A stretch of 64,000 bases of DNA, from assembly GCA_033977485.1 (NCBI GenBank), contig CM066998.1:27839501-27903500 (forward strand), in the 5' to 3' direction. The notes beneath the pieces are model-generated. The model made no database searches, was not told the DNA's origin, and saw nothing but the letters and a program-made list of their open reading frames with translations. A program made the position numbers and the translations under genes. Below, in pieces: positions 21,153 through 30,887 of the stretch; position 1 is the stretch's first letter; every line of letters begins with the position of its first letter. This stretch comes from Hydrangea macrophylla. Its lineage: Eukaryota > Streptophyta > Magnoliopsida > Cornales > Hydrangeaceae.

Positions 21153-23280
21153 ATGTGTCACTCCAGTTTTGACTCATCCTCCCGATTGGAGAATGAGCGG
21201 TCACGATCAGGGACGCTGGACACGAGCTTAGATCCACCTTCTGTGACCCCCTCTGACCAGTACAACGAGGGGAGGATCCCCGTCCAAGTGCCCGACTATG
21301 AGGTGGTTCAGGGCATCCCTATTGCCTCGGTGTCTAGAAGATCGGGTAGTGAGGAGTCAAGACCAAATAGCCCTGACGTTGTGTTTGCTTGCGAGCGGGT
21401 TGAGAGCATCTTGCGTGTCCCTGACTTTGTCCGAATTAGGGTTAAGTACAATGTTCCCGACTACTTTTCTATGGTCGTGCACGATGGCGGGGCCCATTTA
21501 CACGAGTCGGGCTTTGTCACCCTGTATGAGGATGCCCCTATGGTGGGCCTCTATTTTCCTCTTCACCCCATTGCCCGAGACGCGCTTATATACCTTGAGA
21601 TCTCCCCTGGGCAGCTCGCCCTGAACGGTTGGAGGTTCTTGATGTGGCCATCTCCTTGTGGCCCCAAGTCCTTGAGTACGAGCTCACCCTGCAGGAGTTC
21701 TTCTGGACCTACCGGCCGTTTCAGGTGCACAGGGAGGCCGGCTTCTTCTCGCTATGGGCCAAGCAGGGGAGAAAAATAATAATCAACTACCCGAGCAACA
21801 ATAGGGGTAGAAGAAGAAATTCTTTCAAGTATCCACCCTGGGCTTTTGCGAGAAGGCATCGGGCCAGCAGTTGAGGACTTCTTGGGCGGGGAAATTGAGA
21901 AGTAAGACATTACCCTCTTTCTTCCTTCATTTTACTTTGTTGCTGCTACTAAATTTTGATGCCTTTTTTGTTTCGTAGTGGGATCTATGGACGCGCCCAG
22001 TATTGCCAACGAGTGCCAGGTGAGGATCCTTTTACTGATTGAGGACCCTACCGACGTCAACGACGTCTTGACCCGGATGAGAAGTCTGAAGATCACATAC
22101 CAACCCAACCACCACTTTGAGGCAACCATCTTTTCTCCAATTATTCCTGGTATATAGTCCAATTTCATCCTCGGGATGCTTTGCTATTTGTTCAACTTCA
22201 TACATAACTGATACGTCCTTGCTCGTCTTACAGAGATGGCCCGTAAAGACACGGCTACTCTGAAGGAGAAAGAGGCGGCCCTGCTGGCAAGGGCGGGGCA
22301 GAAGAGGAAGAAACAGGACCCTGTTGAGGGTCAGAATTTGAAGAGGATCTCCCGGGGTATCGCCATCCGGGCCGACAAGGAGGCGGTCGGAACCTCAACG
22401 CCTGGGGTCACCATCGTTGCACCACCGAAGCTGTCCCCCACTGCCAAACTAGTCGGGGGTCTCCTTCCCCAGCGTGGATGAGCCAGCCCGTGCGAGACCG
22501 TCTGCGAAGCCAACAGTTGAGACGGCAGATGAAGTCCGCAGGAGAGTCTGGCCTGGATTGCTGCAGAGCCAAGTGGAAAAATGCACTTTGCCGAGCCCCG
22601 AGGCTATAATCGGCTGGCTTTACAACGTCAGCCATATGGTAAGTCCTTTTGCACACTACGTAAATGCTACTTGTTTTTTCGTTCAGGATCCTAACAATTG
22701 TTTCCTCTTGTAGGTTAGCAGTATAGCAGCGGGGGCCGAGGCTACCTTGCCCGAGCTAACTGAGAGGCTGGCTGCTGCTGAGGCTGCCTTGTCCGAGAAG
22801 AAGGCGGCCCGGGAGGCCGCAGACTTCACCCTTTCAGTGGATGAGGAAAAGTCCAGAGCCCTTGCCCTGGAGCTGGGGGAGGCTCGTGAGACAGTCTCCA
22901 CCGAGCCGGCCGCCCAGAAGGCAGCAGAAGCCAGGACTGCAGCCGCAAAAGCCAGGAGGATAACTACTGAGAAGGACACGGCGGCCGTGGAGACAACCCT
23001 TTTTGAGCTTGTTGCTGCTCGAGATGCGGAAGCCAAGGACGCGGAGGAGGAATTTGAAGCAGGATTCCTTAAGGGCTACACGAATCTGACCGAGCAGGCT
23101 ACGGTTGACCATCCAGACTAGGACCTTTCTTGCTACTCTTGGGTGAAGTCCAGCTACTGGAAGAAGGATCAGACCGCTGGGGAGGTCGAAGCTGAAGCTG
23201 CATCAGTCGGGGACTTGGCCCTAAGACTAAAGGCTACCGCCAAGGGGGAGGGCGAGCAAACTGGGAACTGGTCGTTGTAG
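21153..23280 (+). pseudogene. Antisense accessory gene, spliced, PF04195-like (putative gypsy-type transposon family)
   Basis: Runs opposite to gag-pol between IN and the 3' LTR, as in other Tat elements. The frame from ATG 21153 encodes a polar N-terminus, then GLYFPLHPIARDAL and SPGQLALNGWRFL. These fit my memory of the plant family Pfam calls putative gypsy type transposon. A one-base shift near 21636 moves to a frame with VLEYELTLQEFFWTYRPFQV. Likely introns: 21902-21978, 22151-22233 and 22639-22713, all GT-AG. The last two splice in phase (PEMARKDT; VSHM-VSSIAAG). The last exon encodes an Ala/Glu-rich coiled coil, then FEAGFLKGY. Lesions are two shifts (near 21636 and 22450) and a TAG at 23119-23121, probably a lost Trp; the frame then stays open to 23280. 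Its function in the element is unknown. Confidence 0.7.
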
Positions 23281-24029
23281 ACGACGAGAGACTCCTCTCC
23301 TATAATCATTATTGAACTTCTTATTTTTTTTTGGGAGGCTACTACAACTACCCCCCAGTTTCTATAAAAAAAAAATTGTTAATTAATGAAAAGGTCCATC
23401 GAGGCCATCTTTTGCATTAACTGCTTATTATTCTGTACTTGTATGCCTGTTTGTGATTGCCAATATTTGACCGGTTGTTAGTTACTCTGAACTCCTGCCT
23501 TAGTAAAAGATTTAGGACTGTAATCGGTAGAGAATACTTGGTCTTTCAGGGACCTGTTATGTAGGTCTTGCCCGGGTATAGTGTAGGCTTGTGACCTGTT
23601 AACTATCCGGGCGGTTTCTCTGGGTACTGTAGGTACTTTAGGAATGTTAGGTATTCTAGGATTCCAAGTCCTGTTAGTGCCCAGTGTGATTTCCTATTTA
23701 GCCTGGTATTTTCCCTGCCCCCAAGCTTTTGCTAAGGAAGGCGCATGGAGGGAGTGACAGTAGGAAACTGACTTAGAATGTGGGTGGTTTCAGGGTCTTT
23801 TGGGACTTACCATCATCAGCCACCTAGGGGGGGTTGTCCCCATCGTTGGTTGGACCTAAGCGAAGCTGGTGCCTCAGGGTTTAGCCCGAGGTCTTTTTGT
23901 GAAACATTGGTATGGATCATTATTTGTAGTATAAACAGGAAACCTTTATTTCCTTTGAAAATTTATAATAACTGCTCAAGTAGAGCTACAAAGCTTCCTA
24001 ACCGGTGCTAACCCGCTCGCGGCTGAGCA
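23281..24029. other. Spacer between antisense gene and IN, with a second PPT-like tract
   Basis: No gene. On the minus strand, 23348-23364 reads as AAACTGGGGGGTAG, close to the true PPT at 20294-20309. It lies between the convergent ends of pol and the antisense gene. The rest is mixed sequence with GCCCGGG-type blocks. Confidence 0.5.
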
Positions 24030-25060
24030 TTACTGAAAATACTTTCGGAGGTGTTGAATATGCCAAGGGTGAGGAAGATCATGCCCATCTCGAGTTTGTA
24101 ACCAATAGGTGCCCGGGCGGTTGACCCGGGTAACTTGGTATGGTCCTTCCCAGTTTGGCTCCAACTTCCCATGGCTCGGGACTTTGGTAAACTGGTTTAC
24201 CGCCTTTAGAATGAGATCCTCGACCTGGAAGCTCCGGTGCTTGACTTTGCTATTGAAGTATCGGGAGACCCTCTGTTTGTAAGCTGCCACTTTTAGATAT
24301 GCCCTATCTCTTTTTTCCTTTACTAAGTTGAGTTCTGCTCTGAGGGCATCTTCGTAGTTTTGCTTGTTGAAATTTGCCACCCTGTGTGTGGGTAACCTAA
24401 GCTCCGTAGGGACTACCACTTTGAAACCGTAGCTGAGCGAGAATGGTGTCTCTCCCATTGCCGCTCGGGGGGTAGTGCGGTAGGCCTACCAGAGGGTCGG
24501 CAACTCTTCTACCCAAAGGCCCTTGAAGTTTTCAAGCCTAGTTGATTGATTGTAGGATTGTTCGGTTTGTTAGCTCAGCTTGTCCATTGGCTTGAGGATG
24601 CTCAGGAGAAGAGTAATGATTCAATATTCCATAGCCCGAGCAGAACTGCCTGAACACCGAGGTGTCGAACTGCATACCATTGTCACTGACCAAAACCCAG
24701 GGAATGCCGAACCTGCTGCGGATGTTTTTCTCACGAAAACTCTCCATTTTTTTCTCGGTGATTGTCGCCAAGGGCTCGACTTTTGCCCATTTGGTGAAGT
24801 AGTCCACGGCGATGACAGCGAACTTAACTTGTCCTTTTCCCATCGGGAGGGGGCCGACAATATCGATTCCCCACTGAGTGAACGGCCAGTGGCTGAGGAT
24901 TGGAGTCTAAAGCTCTCCTGGTCAGTTGATCATGGGGGAATGTCTTTAGCATTTGTCATATTTTTTGACGTACTCTTGGTAGTCCCGGGTCATTATTAGC
25001 CAGTAGTAACCTTGCAGCAGGGCCTTACGGGAGAGTGCCTGGCCTCCCACATGACTTTCG
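24030..25060 (-). pseudogene. pol: Integrase of the Tat-type element
   Basis: The minus strand shows the parts of a gypsy integrase in order. An HHCC-like zinc region around 25060-24950 has CESHVGGQALSRKAL and GYYW. The catalytic core (24843-24538) has Asp in AVDYFTKW, Asp in VSDNGMQF and Glu in HPQANGQAE, so all three catalytic acids remain. A C-terminal GPY-type module, NWEGPYQVTRVNRPGTYWLQ, lies in 24458-24030, and the protein ends HLRKYFQ. The pieces are in different frames or separated by stops (for example after YVKKYDKC), so no active enzyme can be made. In life it would join the cDNA ends to host DNA. Confidence 0.85.
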
Positions 25061-25159
25061 CACACAGCTTTGTGGATTTTATGCAGTATTAGTTGTACCT
25101 GGGCAGGGTGGACGTAGCGGAGATAGGGGATAGAGAACCCCCTTTTATAGAGGATACCA

Positions 25160-25945
25160 TCAAGAAGGTGATATATGGCCGCTCGGTACTTGAACTGATG
25201 GGCTTATTCCTTTTTCTTCTGGCAGCATACCGGTTGTTAGGAACATAGTGATCGCATCCATCCAACTGGGTCCTAAGGCGACCGGTTTGACCTCCAAGCC
25301 TTTCGACCAGGTCACGCTGGGCTTAGGTAGGTATTCTATCCTTATCCCAGGCAGGTCTGACTCAGAGGATGAGGCAAGGTGGGCTAACTGATCAGCTCTA
25401 GTGTTCTCTTCCCTCGGGATTTGGGTGATTGAGAAACCTTTAAGCTTCTTCAACACCTCACGGACCAGGGCCAGGTAAGCTATTATATTGTCTCCTCGAG
25501 CCTCATACTCCTATTTAACTTGGTTGACCACGAGCTGGGAGTCACTGTACCCTTGAACTTGCTGCGCACCCATTGAGGTAACCAGCTGTAATCCTACCAA
25601 TAGGGCTTCATACTCGTCCTCGTTGTTAGAGGTACGGAATCCAAAAATCAGTGCATACTCGAGTTGGATTCCGTCGGGAGTAGTCAGGATGATCCCTGCC
25701 CCGCTTCCTTGTTTGTTGGAAGACCCGTCCACGTAAAGTACCCAGGTCGGGATGTTTGACTGTAGGCCAGGCGATAGGTCGAGAGGGCTGAGCTCTTCAA
25801 CTGGGTCCTCCGGGTATGTGAACTCCACAAGAAAGTCTGCCACGGCCTGTCCTTTGATCGTCGTGCGGGGTCTATAGGTTACTTCAAATTCCTCTAACTC
25901 CAAGGCCCACTTGATGAGCCTTCTGGATGTTTCAGGCCTGCTCAA
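25160..25945 (-). pseudogene. pol: RNase H region of the Tat-type element
   Basis: 25945-25511 encodes a connection segment (KWALELEEFEVTYRPRT) and then an RNase H of the extra, archaeal-like type common in Tat elements. Visible features are the Asp in LYVDGSSNKQGSGAG, the Glu in NNEDEYEALL and the Asp in GYSDSQLVVNQV. 25456-25160 continues with IPREENTRADQLAHLA. A stop separates the two parts. The enzyme would remove the RNA strand during reverse transcription. The first gypsy RNase H, expected at about 26200-25946, is only weakly readable. Confidence 0.8.
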
Positions 25946-26204
25946 GATCCGGCAGAGAGGCTGATCAGTGAGGACCGCGATTGCGTGGGCCTGGAATTAC
26001 CGGCGAAGTCCCTGGGTAGAAGTGATGAGGGTAAAGGTGAGATTTTCTATGCGGAATATCTGCTTTCCGCGCCTTAAAGTGCCCGGCTGGTGTAGTAGGC
26101 CGGGAATTGTATCCTGTGCTCTTCTCGGATGAGAGCCAAACTGACCGCTAAGGGTGACATTGCCAGATATAAGAACAATTCCTCATTTGGAACGGGTGTT
26201 GAGA

Positions 26205-27268
26205 TTAAGGGGGTGATGCCAAGTACTTCTTGAGTTCCTGAAATACCTCATCGCACTCTACCAACCACTGAAAGGCCTTGCGGAGAATTTTTAAAAATAG
26301 AAGACACCGGTCGGTAGCTCGGGAGACAAATCTATTCAATGCGACTACCCGCCCGGCCAAGCTCTGAACTTCTTTGGTCGACTTGGGTGACCGCATGTTT
26401 ATGATGGGCTGGATTTTCTCGGGGTTTGCTTCGATACCCCGTCTGCTGACTAGGTGTCCCAAAAACTCCCCAGATGAGATGCCAAATGTGCACTTGGCCA
26501 GGTTCAACCTCATTCTGAACTTCCTTAAAATGTTGAAGGCCCCGGCCAGATGCTCAAGATGGTCAGACTCATATCGGCTTTTGACCAAGAGATCATTAGT
26601 GTAGACTTCCATGGGCTTCCCGATCAAGTCCTTGAACATATGATTGACCAGGCGTTGATAAGTTGCCCTGTCATTTTTGAGGCTGAAGGGAATTACCTTA
26701 TAGCAGTACGTTCCTTGGTCTGTGATGAAGGAGGTCTTCTCTTCATCCCCGGGGTACAGGCTGATTTGATTGTACCCCAAGTAAACGTCCATCAACGAGA
26801 GGAGTGCGTGTCCTACTGTGAAGTCCATAAGGAGGTCTATTCTGGGAAATGGATAGCAATCCTTGGAGCAGGCCTTATTCAAGCCAGTGAAATCCACACG
26901 CATTCTCCACTTCCCATTGATTTTCTTGACCAGAACCACGTTTGCTAGCCAGTCAGGATAATGGACCGCTCGGTGGAATTTGCCTTTAGGAGTTTCTCGA
27001 CTTCTTCACATACGACCGCTTGTCTTTCGGGTGCCATGCCCTGTCTTTTTTACTTGATCGACCGAGAGTCCGGGCTGACATTGAGAAGTTGAGACATGAT
27101 CTGGGGATCTATCCCAGGCATGTCTTCATGGCTCCAGGAGAAGACATCTTGGCTCTGCTGCAAGAATCGGATCAACTCTTCCTTGAGGCCTAGATCTAAG
27201 CGAGTACCTATGCTAATGCACCAGTAGGGAAACTTCGGGTCCAGCACCACTTGCTCCATTCCTTCCAC
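26205..27268 (-). pseudogene. pol: Reverse transcriptase of the Tat-type element, active site changed
   Basis: 27268-27050 holds the RT lead-in (DVFSWSHEDMPGID). 26939-26205 holds most of the polymerase: VDFTGLNKAC, MDVYLGYNQI, FLGHLVSRRGIEANPEK. The YxDD motif reads YTND, so one of the two catalytic Asp residues is Asn. A frame break lies between the two parts (VCEEVEKLL is in another frame). Family and order are clear; activity is excluded by the motif and the breaks. Confidence 0.9.
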
Positions 27269-27537
27269 TGGACCTACCCATAACTTTGGTCCCTCGGGCC
27301 CATCTCTTGAAAGTTCAATGTTTCAGTGACGGCCTCTCTGCGTAGGGAGCTAACGTAGCAGCTTCGAGCGGTCGCTTGATCTCCCTACAAGCTTCTAGCT
27401 CCCTGGGGGGTTGGAAACTTGATCACTAGGCTGTACATTGACACAACCGCCTTAGCTTTATTGAGAGTTGGTCTCCCGAGGATGACGTTATACACGGATG
27501 AAGCTTCTATAACTACAAATTTTGCCACTACAGATGT

Positions 27538-27888
27538 CTACTGAGGGTAAGTCCCCAGAAGAATCGAGAGCTCGATGGTACCGAGCAGTTGTGTGCTAGA
27601 CCCATTGAAACCTACCAGGGGAGTGGCCACTGGTCGAAGCTGATCCCTAGATATCCCAAGATGATCGAATGCTGAGACGAACATAATATCAGAGGAGCTG
27701 CCAGTGTCCACCAACACCCTCTTAACCATATAGTTTGCTACAGAGAGCATCACCACCAGTGGATCATCATGAGGGCAATGCAGGTGTAGCGTGTCCTCGG
27801 ATGAGAATAATAACACGTCAGTTATGGGGGAGCCGGTGGATTGGATATGCCAGACACCCGATCGGGATGCCCGAGCATGTGTCTTCAT
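27538..27888 (-). pseudogene. pol: Aspartic protease of the Tat-type element
   Basis: A 116-codon frame carries the retroviral-type protease signature VLVDTGSSSDIM, preceded by PHDDPLVVML and followed by LVGFNGSS and a hydrophobic beta region (ELSILLGT). Proteases of this family act as dimers and cut the Gag-Pol polyprotein. The active-site DTG is intact, but the frame is cut off from gag upstream and from RT downstream by stops and shifts. 27269-27537 shows only broken linker sequence. Confidence 0.8.
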
Positions 27889-28021
27889 GGCCGACTGTGA
27901 ATCCCCTCCGCCCGAAGTTCCTCTGGAGATTACATTGATATGCCCGAAGGGTCGCAGCTGCTCAGAAGCCCGGGCATCTTGCCGAGGTCATCTGTCGGCC
28001 GCCATGAACTCGGCTAGGTGA

Positions 28022-29584
28022 CCCTGCTCAATCAGTTTCTCAATGGCGATCTTAAGCTTAAAGCAATCCTCTGTGTCATGTCCGTGGTCTTTGTGGAAGG
28101 GGCAAAACTTATCCTAATTTCCCGACTAGGCGGGCTTTTCAGCTTCATTGGCTGCTGGAGTAGCCTTTGGGTCTCAGCGGCGGCCATGACCTCGTGGATA
28201 GGCTGGGAAAGTGACGTGAAGGTAATCGGGGCCTGATCCTGACCGCCTCTCTGCTGATCTTGCCTGGGCTTCTTTCTCGGACCCTTCTCAAAGTCCTCGC
28301 ATTTCCGTTTAGCTTTCGGGGACTCGTCCTCCGTAAAGCCGGTGTGCTTGGACTTCAGAAACTCCTCCATGTTGATGTACTTTCTGACCCTTTCTGAGAG
28401 TTCCACAAGGGTTGCCAGTCGGTCACGATGAAATGACATAGCAACTTTGGTGTGTTGAGCTCCCGAGTAGAAGGCCATGATAGTGATAGTTTCATTCAAG
28501 TGGTGGATTTAAAGCCTCTGTTGATTGAAACGGTCCACGTAGTCCTTTAAGGATTCCCCCTTGCGTTGCTTGACGATCAGTAGCTGGGTGTTTGGTTGAG
28601 ACCAGTCAGGCATCCCCAGAATTGACTAATGAAAAGCTTGCTTAATATCTTGAAGTCATCAACCGTTCGGGGTTTAGGAGCATGGAACCATTGCGCGGTT
28701 GGCCCCTTGAGAGTGATGAGAAATGCCAGGCACAGTAACTCATCGACGGTGGTGACTAACGCCATCTGGGCCTTGTAGGTACGAACATGATCCATTAGGC
28801 TTCCTGGCTCGTTGTAATAGTTGAGATGCGGGGGCTTAAACTTGCGCAGGATGGGGAATCCGGTGACCCGAACGGTGTAGGGCAACTCGGTCTCTGTGTT
28901 GGTATGATCATGGCGCTGCTTGCGGCTCAGTTGTTCGATCTGTTTCTATAGGTCCTAGATTTGAGCATTCACGTCTTTCTGCTCGGTCTTCCTTTTTATG
29001 TCCGAGCGGTAGGTCGCATCAGATGACGAGGCCTCTACTTCAAAGTGTGTTGTCCTTGGGGACAGGACCCGGCTCCGACTCCGGGTGATCGTGTGCCTAA
29101 GATATCTTCGGCTCCTGGCCGGGGGGTCCTCGGCCGATTCCCGGGTCATATGTCCTGGTCCCTCATTTCTGGTAGCACGCCTACTATTGATAATGTCTCT
29201 GGCATCTCCCGCAGGGTGCGGATTAGCCCGGGCATGTCGTCGGGTTCACCCGGGGGCCTGGCTACAATCGTTATCCCCGTACTGTCTCCAACCCGGCACG
29301 AATGCAGGTACAATGTGGGTATGTTGTCTGAACCGTGGAGGCTTTTGGTTGGGCGTACCTTTCCCGAGCTGCTCCTCGATTTGGGGGAGCTCATCCTGCC
29401 GAGCCAGCAGTGCTTTAATCTGCTGCTGGGTTTATCGTTGGCCCTCTAGGAGTTACGCGAGGGCCACGATGACTTGCTCGGAGGTCATACAGGCGGTCGG
29501 CCGTCCGGGCTATGAGTCCTCCTGACCGGCTTGATCCTCCTGACCGGTTTGAGCGGCAGTTTTCTTACCCTTCTTCAGGGGCAT
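28022..29584 (-). pseudogene. gag: Gag of the Tat-type element
   Basis: The likely start is ATG at 29584 (MPLKKGKKTAAQ), 40 bases after the PBS. The frame is soon lost to stops. The Gag core is in 28885-28577 (PHLNYYNEPGSL and LKGPTAQWFHA, Retrotrans_gag-like), followed by a basic segment in 28499-28032. The zinc motif at 28104-28063 reads CPFHKDHGHDTEDC and lies in a frame one base off the segment before it. This short Cys/His pattern is typical of Tat Gag and supports the lineage call. At least three frame breaks are present. Confidence 0.8.
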
Positions 29585-29623
29585 GTTGATCAGTCAAGAG
29601 ATTTGTTGATGAGAAACTGGACG

Positions 29624-29643
29624 ATTTCCCACAGACGGTGCCA
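29624..29643 (-). promoter_or_regulatory. Primer-binding site of the Tat-type element
   Basis: The minus strand reads TGGCACCGTCTGTGGGAAAT, beginning 3 bases inside the 5' LTR boundary. The TGGC-CCGTCTGTGGG form is common in Tat elements. I do not assign the tRNA. Confidence 0.75.
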
Positions 29644-29646
29644 AAC

Positions 29647-30282
29647 TAATGATGCCAAAATCTGGGTAAGGGTAATTATATGAGAGAGATGGATGCAATG
29701 AAGTTTGGATGTGGTCCGGCCCCGTTAATGAGGTGACCTACGTCCACGGGTGCGTCAGTGCGCTCTCACTAACAGATCTCCGGCGGGGACTGGTGAGCCA
29801 ACAGGGTAGGTAGCACTACCAGCCAAACCGAATGGGTGTATGCATATGAGTGAATATAATATGCTATCCTTTAGGTTCAGGATGCGAACCCTTCAATAGG
29901 GATGGGTGGCCTCTTTTATAGGTACAAGAGACCACCCATACAAGGTAAGTCTATAGATTAGGAAGCTTAATCTGTTTACAACCAATTTATATGAATTTAG
30001 GAGAGTTTTCTAAGCAATTTAGGAAACCACTTGCTCCTTCCATATAGTCTTCTAGCTAAGATAGGATACTGCCTGGAGGCTTGCTGGGCAAGCAATCACT
30101 CCCTCTGGAGGTGCTCCAATATGGGACCAGTCTAGAACAAATGCCCGGGCCTTAAGCCGAACCAGGCGGTTCTGCTCAACGGCCTGGTAAAGTCTAGTAG
30201 TCAACTCAAACTCAAGCTGATTTGGCTTCTTCTTGCTGAGGTGGCTAGGCTTGACATTGACCTGATATTTTTGTACATATCA
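29647..30282 (-). repeat. 5' LTR of the Tat-type element
   Basis: 636 bp, colinear with 19659-20293. The plus-strand left terminus reads TAATGATG where the partner has TGATGATG; this fits a deamination of the terminal dinucleotide. It ends TTTTTGTACATATCA next to the ACTAT duplication. Confidence 0.85.
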
Positions 30283-30287
30283 ACTAT

Positions 30288-30755
30288 AAAGACTGACTTA
30301 AACAAATAAGAAAATAAACTACGCAAATAATCAAGCATGCAAACACACAATACTACTATGATGCATGTAATTATCCTTTATGCAGTGATTCATGTCAAAG
30401 CCCAACGCCCCGGGTTTTCTAGCTAATGCAGTGCTCACTTCACACCTACCCTAATGCAAGTAATTCGTCTCAGGGCCCTAACTTACAGTGAGTTTATGAG
30501 AAATTTAAAGCAAAGCGATTTTACTTGATATTTTTAAATTATTTGCAATTTAATTATTTCAGGTTTGCGTAAGCTCCGTTGACGTGCACTGCTGCTCCAC
30601 TCCAATTTGCTAAAATTTGATGACTTGTGAGCTGCAAAACACAGATAATTTTAGCCACATGAAAATTAACCAAAAATAAATAAAATAAAATCTCAGCTAA
30701 TATTTACTAACTATCTAAATTAAGATTCTAAAAATTAATGGCAAAAATATTGCAA
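30288..30755 (-). other. Athila-1 5' leader, upstream half
   Basis: Untranslated leader of Athila-1, colinear with 41210-41659 of Athila-2: TACTACTATGATGCATGTAA, then the AATGCAGTGCTCACT region. No gene. Confidence 0.7.
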
Positions 30756-30773
30756 TCCCCGGCAACGGTGCCA
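30756..30773 (-). promoter_or_regulatory. Primer-binding site of Athila-1, tRNA-Asp type
   Basis: The minus strand reads TGGCACCGTTGCCGGGGA. It differs by one base from the perfect plant tRNA-Asp complement seen in Athila-3 (45464-45481). Confidence 0.85.
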
Positions 30774-30778
30774 AAAAT

Positions 30779-30876
30779 TGATCTCGTCAAAATCAAGATA
30801 TAAAGTGTGCTTTACTTCCACACTACAAATCTTTAGAAAGTAAAGCATACTTTATATCTTGATTTTGATGAGATCA
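30779..30876. repeat. 98-bp fold-back remnant of the Athila-1 LTR
   Basis: The first 39 bases (TGATCTCGTCAAAATCAAG onward) match the PBS-side end of Athila LTRs. The following 59 bases are the reverse complement of that same end, closing with GATGAGATCA. The arms pair over 39 bases with two visible mismatches around a loop of about 20. The rest of an expected 1.5-kb LTR is absent. Either the LTR end was copied back on itself or two opposed LTR ends were joined by deletion. Confidence 0.75.
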
Positions 30877-30887
30877 GTATCAAAAGT

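Larger units (their letters stand above)
19659..30282 (-). mobile_element. Complete, decayed Tat-type Ty3/gypsy element
   Basis: Full-length element flanked by ACTAT target duplications (19654-19658 and 30283-30287). It has 635/636-bp LTRs, PBS, gag-PR-RT-RNaseH-IN on the minus strand, and a PPT next to the left LTR. RT-RNaseH-IN order makes it Ty3/gypsy. The Gag zinc motif of the form CPFHKDHGHDTEDC, and the extra antisense gene between IN and the 3' LTR, point to the Tat lineage. The LTRs differ by roughly a tenth by eye, and every gene has stops or shifts, so it is old. It is inserted in the Athila-1 leader. Confidence 0.85.
18556..30876 (-). mobile_element. Athila-1, minus strand, partial and twice interrupted
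   Basis: Visible pieces are gag (18556-19634), a leader split by the Tat-type element (19659-30282), the rest of the leader (30288-30755), a tRNA-Asp-type PBS (30756-30773) and a 98-bp LTR remnant (30779-30876). The leader and PBS match those of Athila-2 at 41187-41682. The 3' part of the element lies beyond the LARD array, outside the window. It is itself inserted in an older gypsy gag (30877 onward). Confidence 0.8.
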
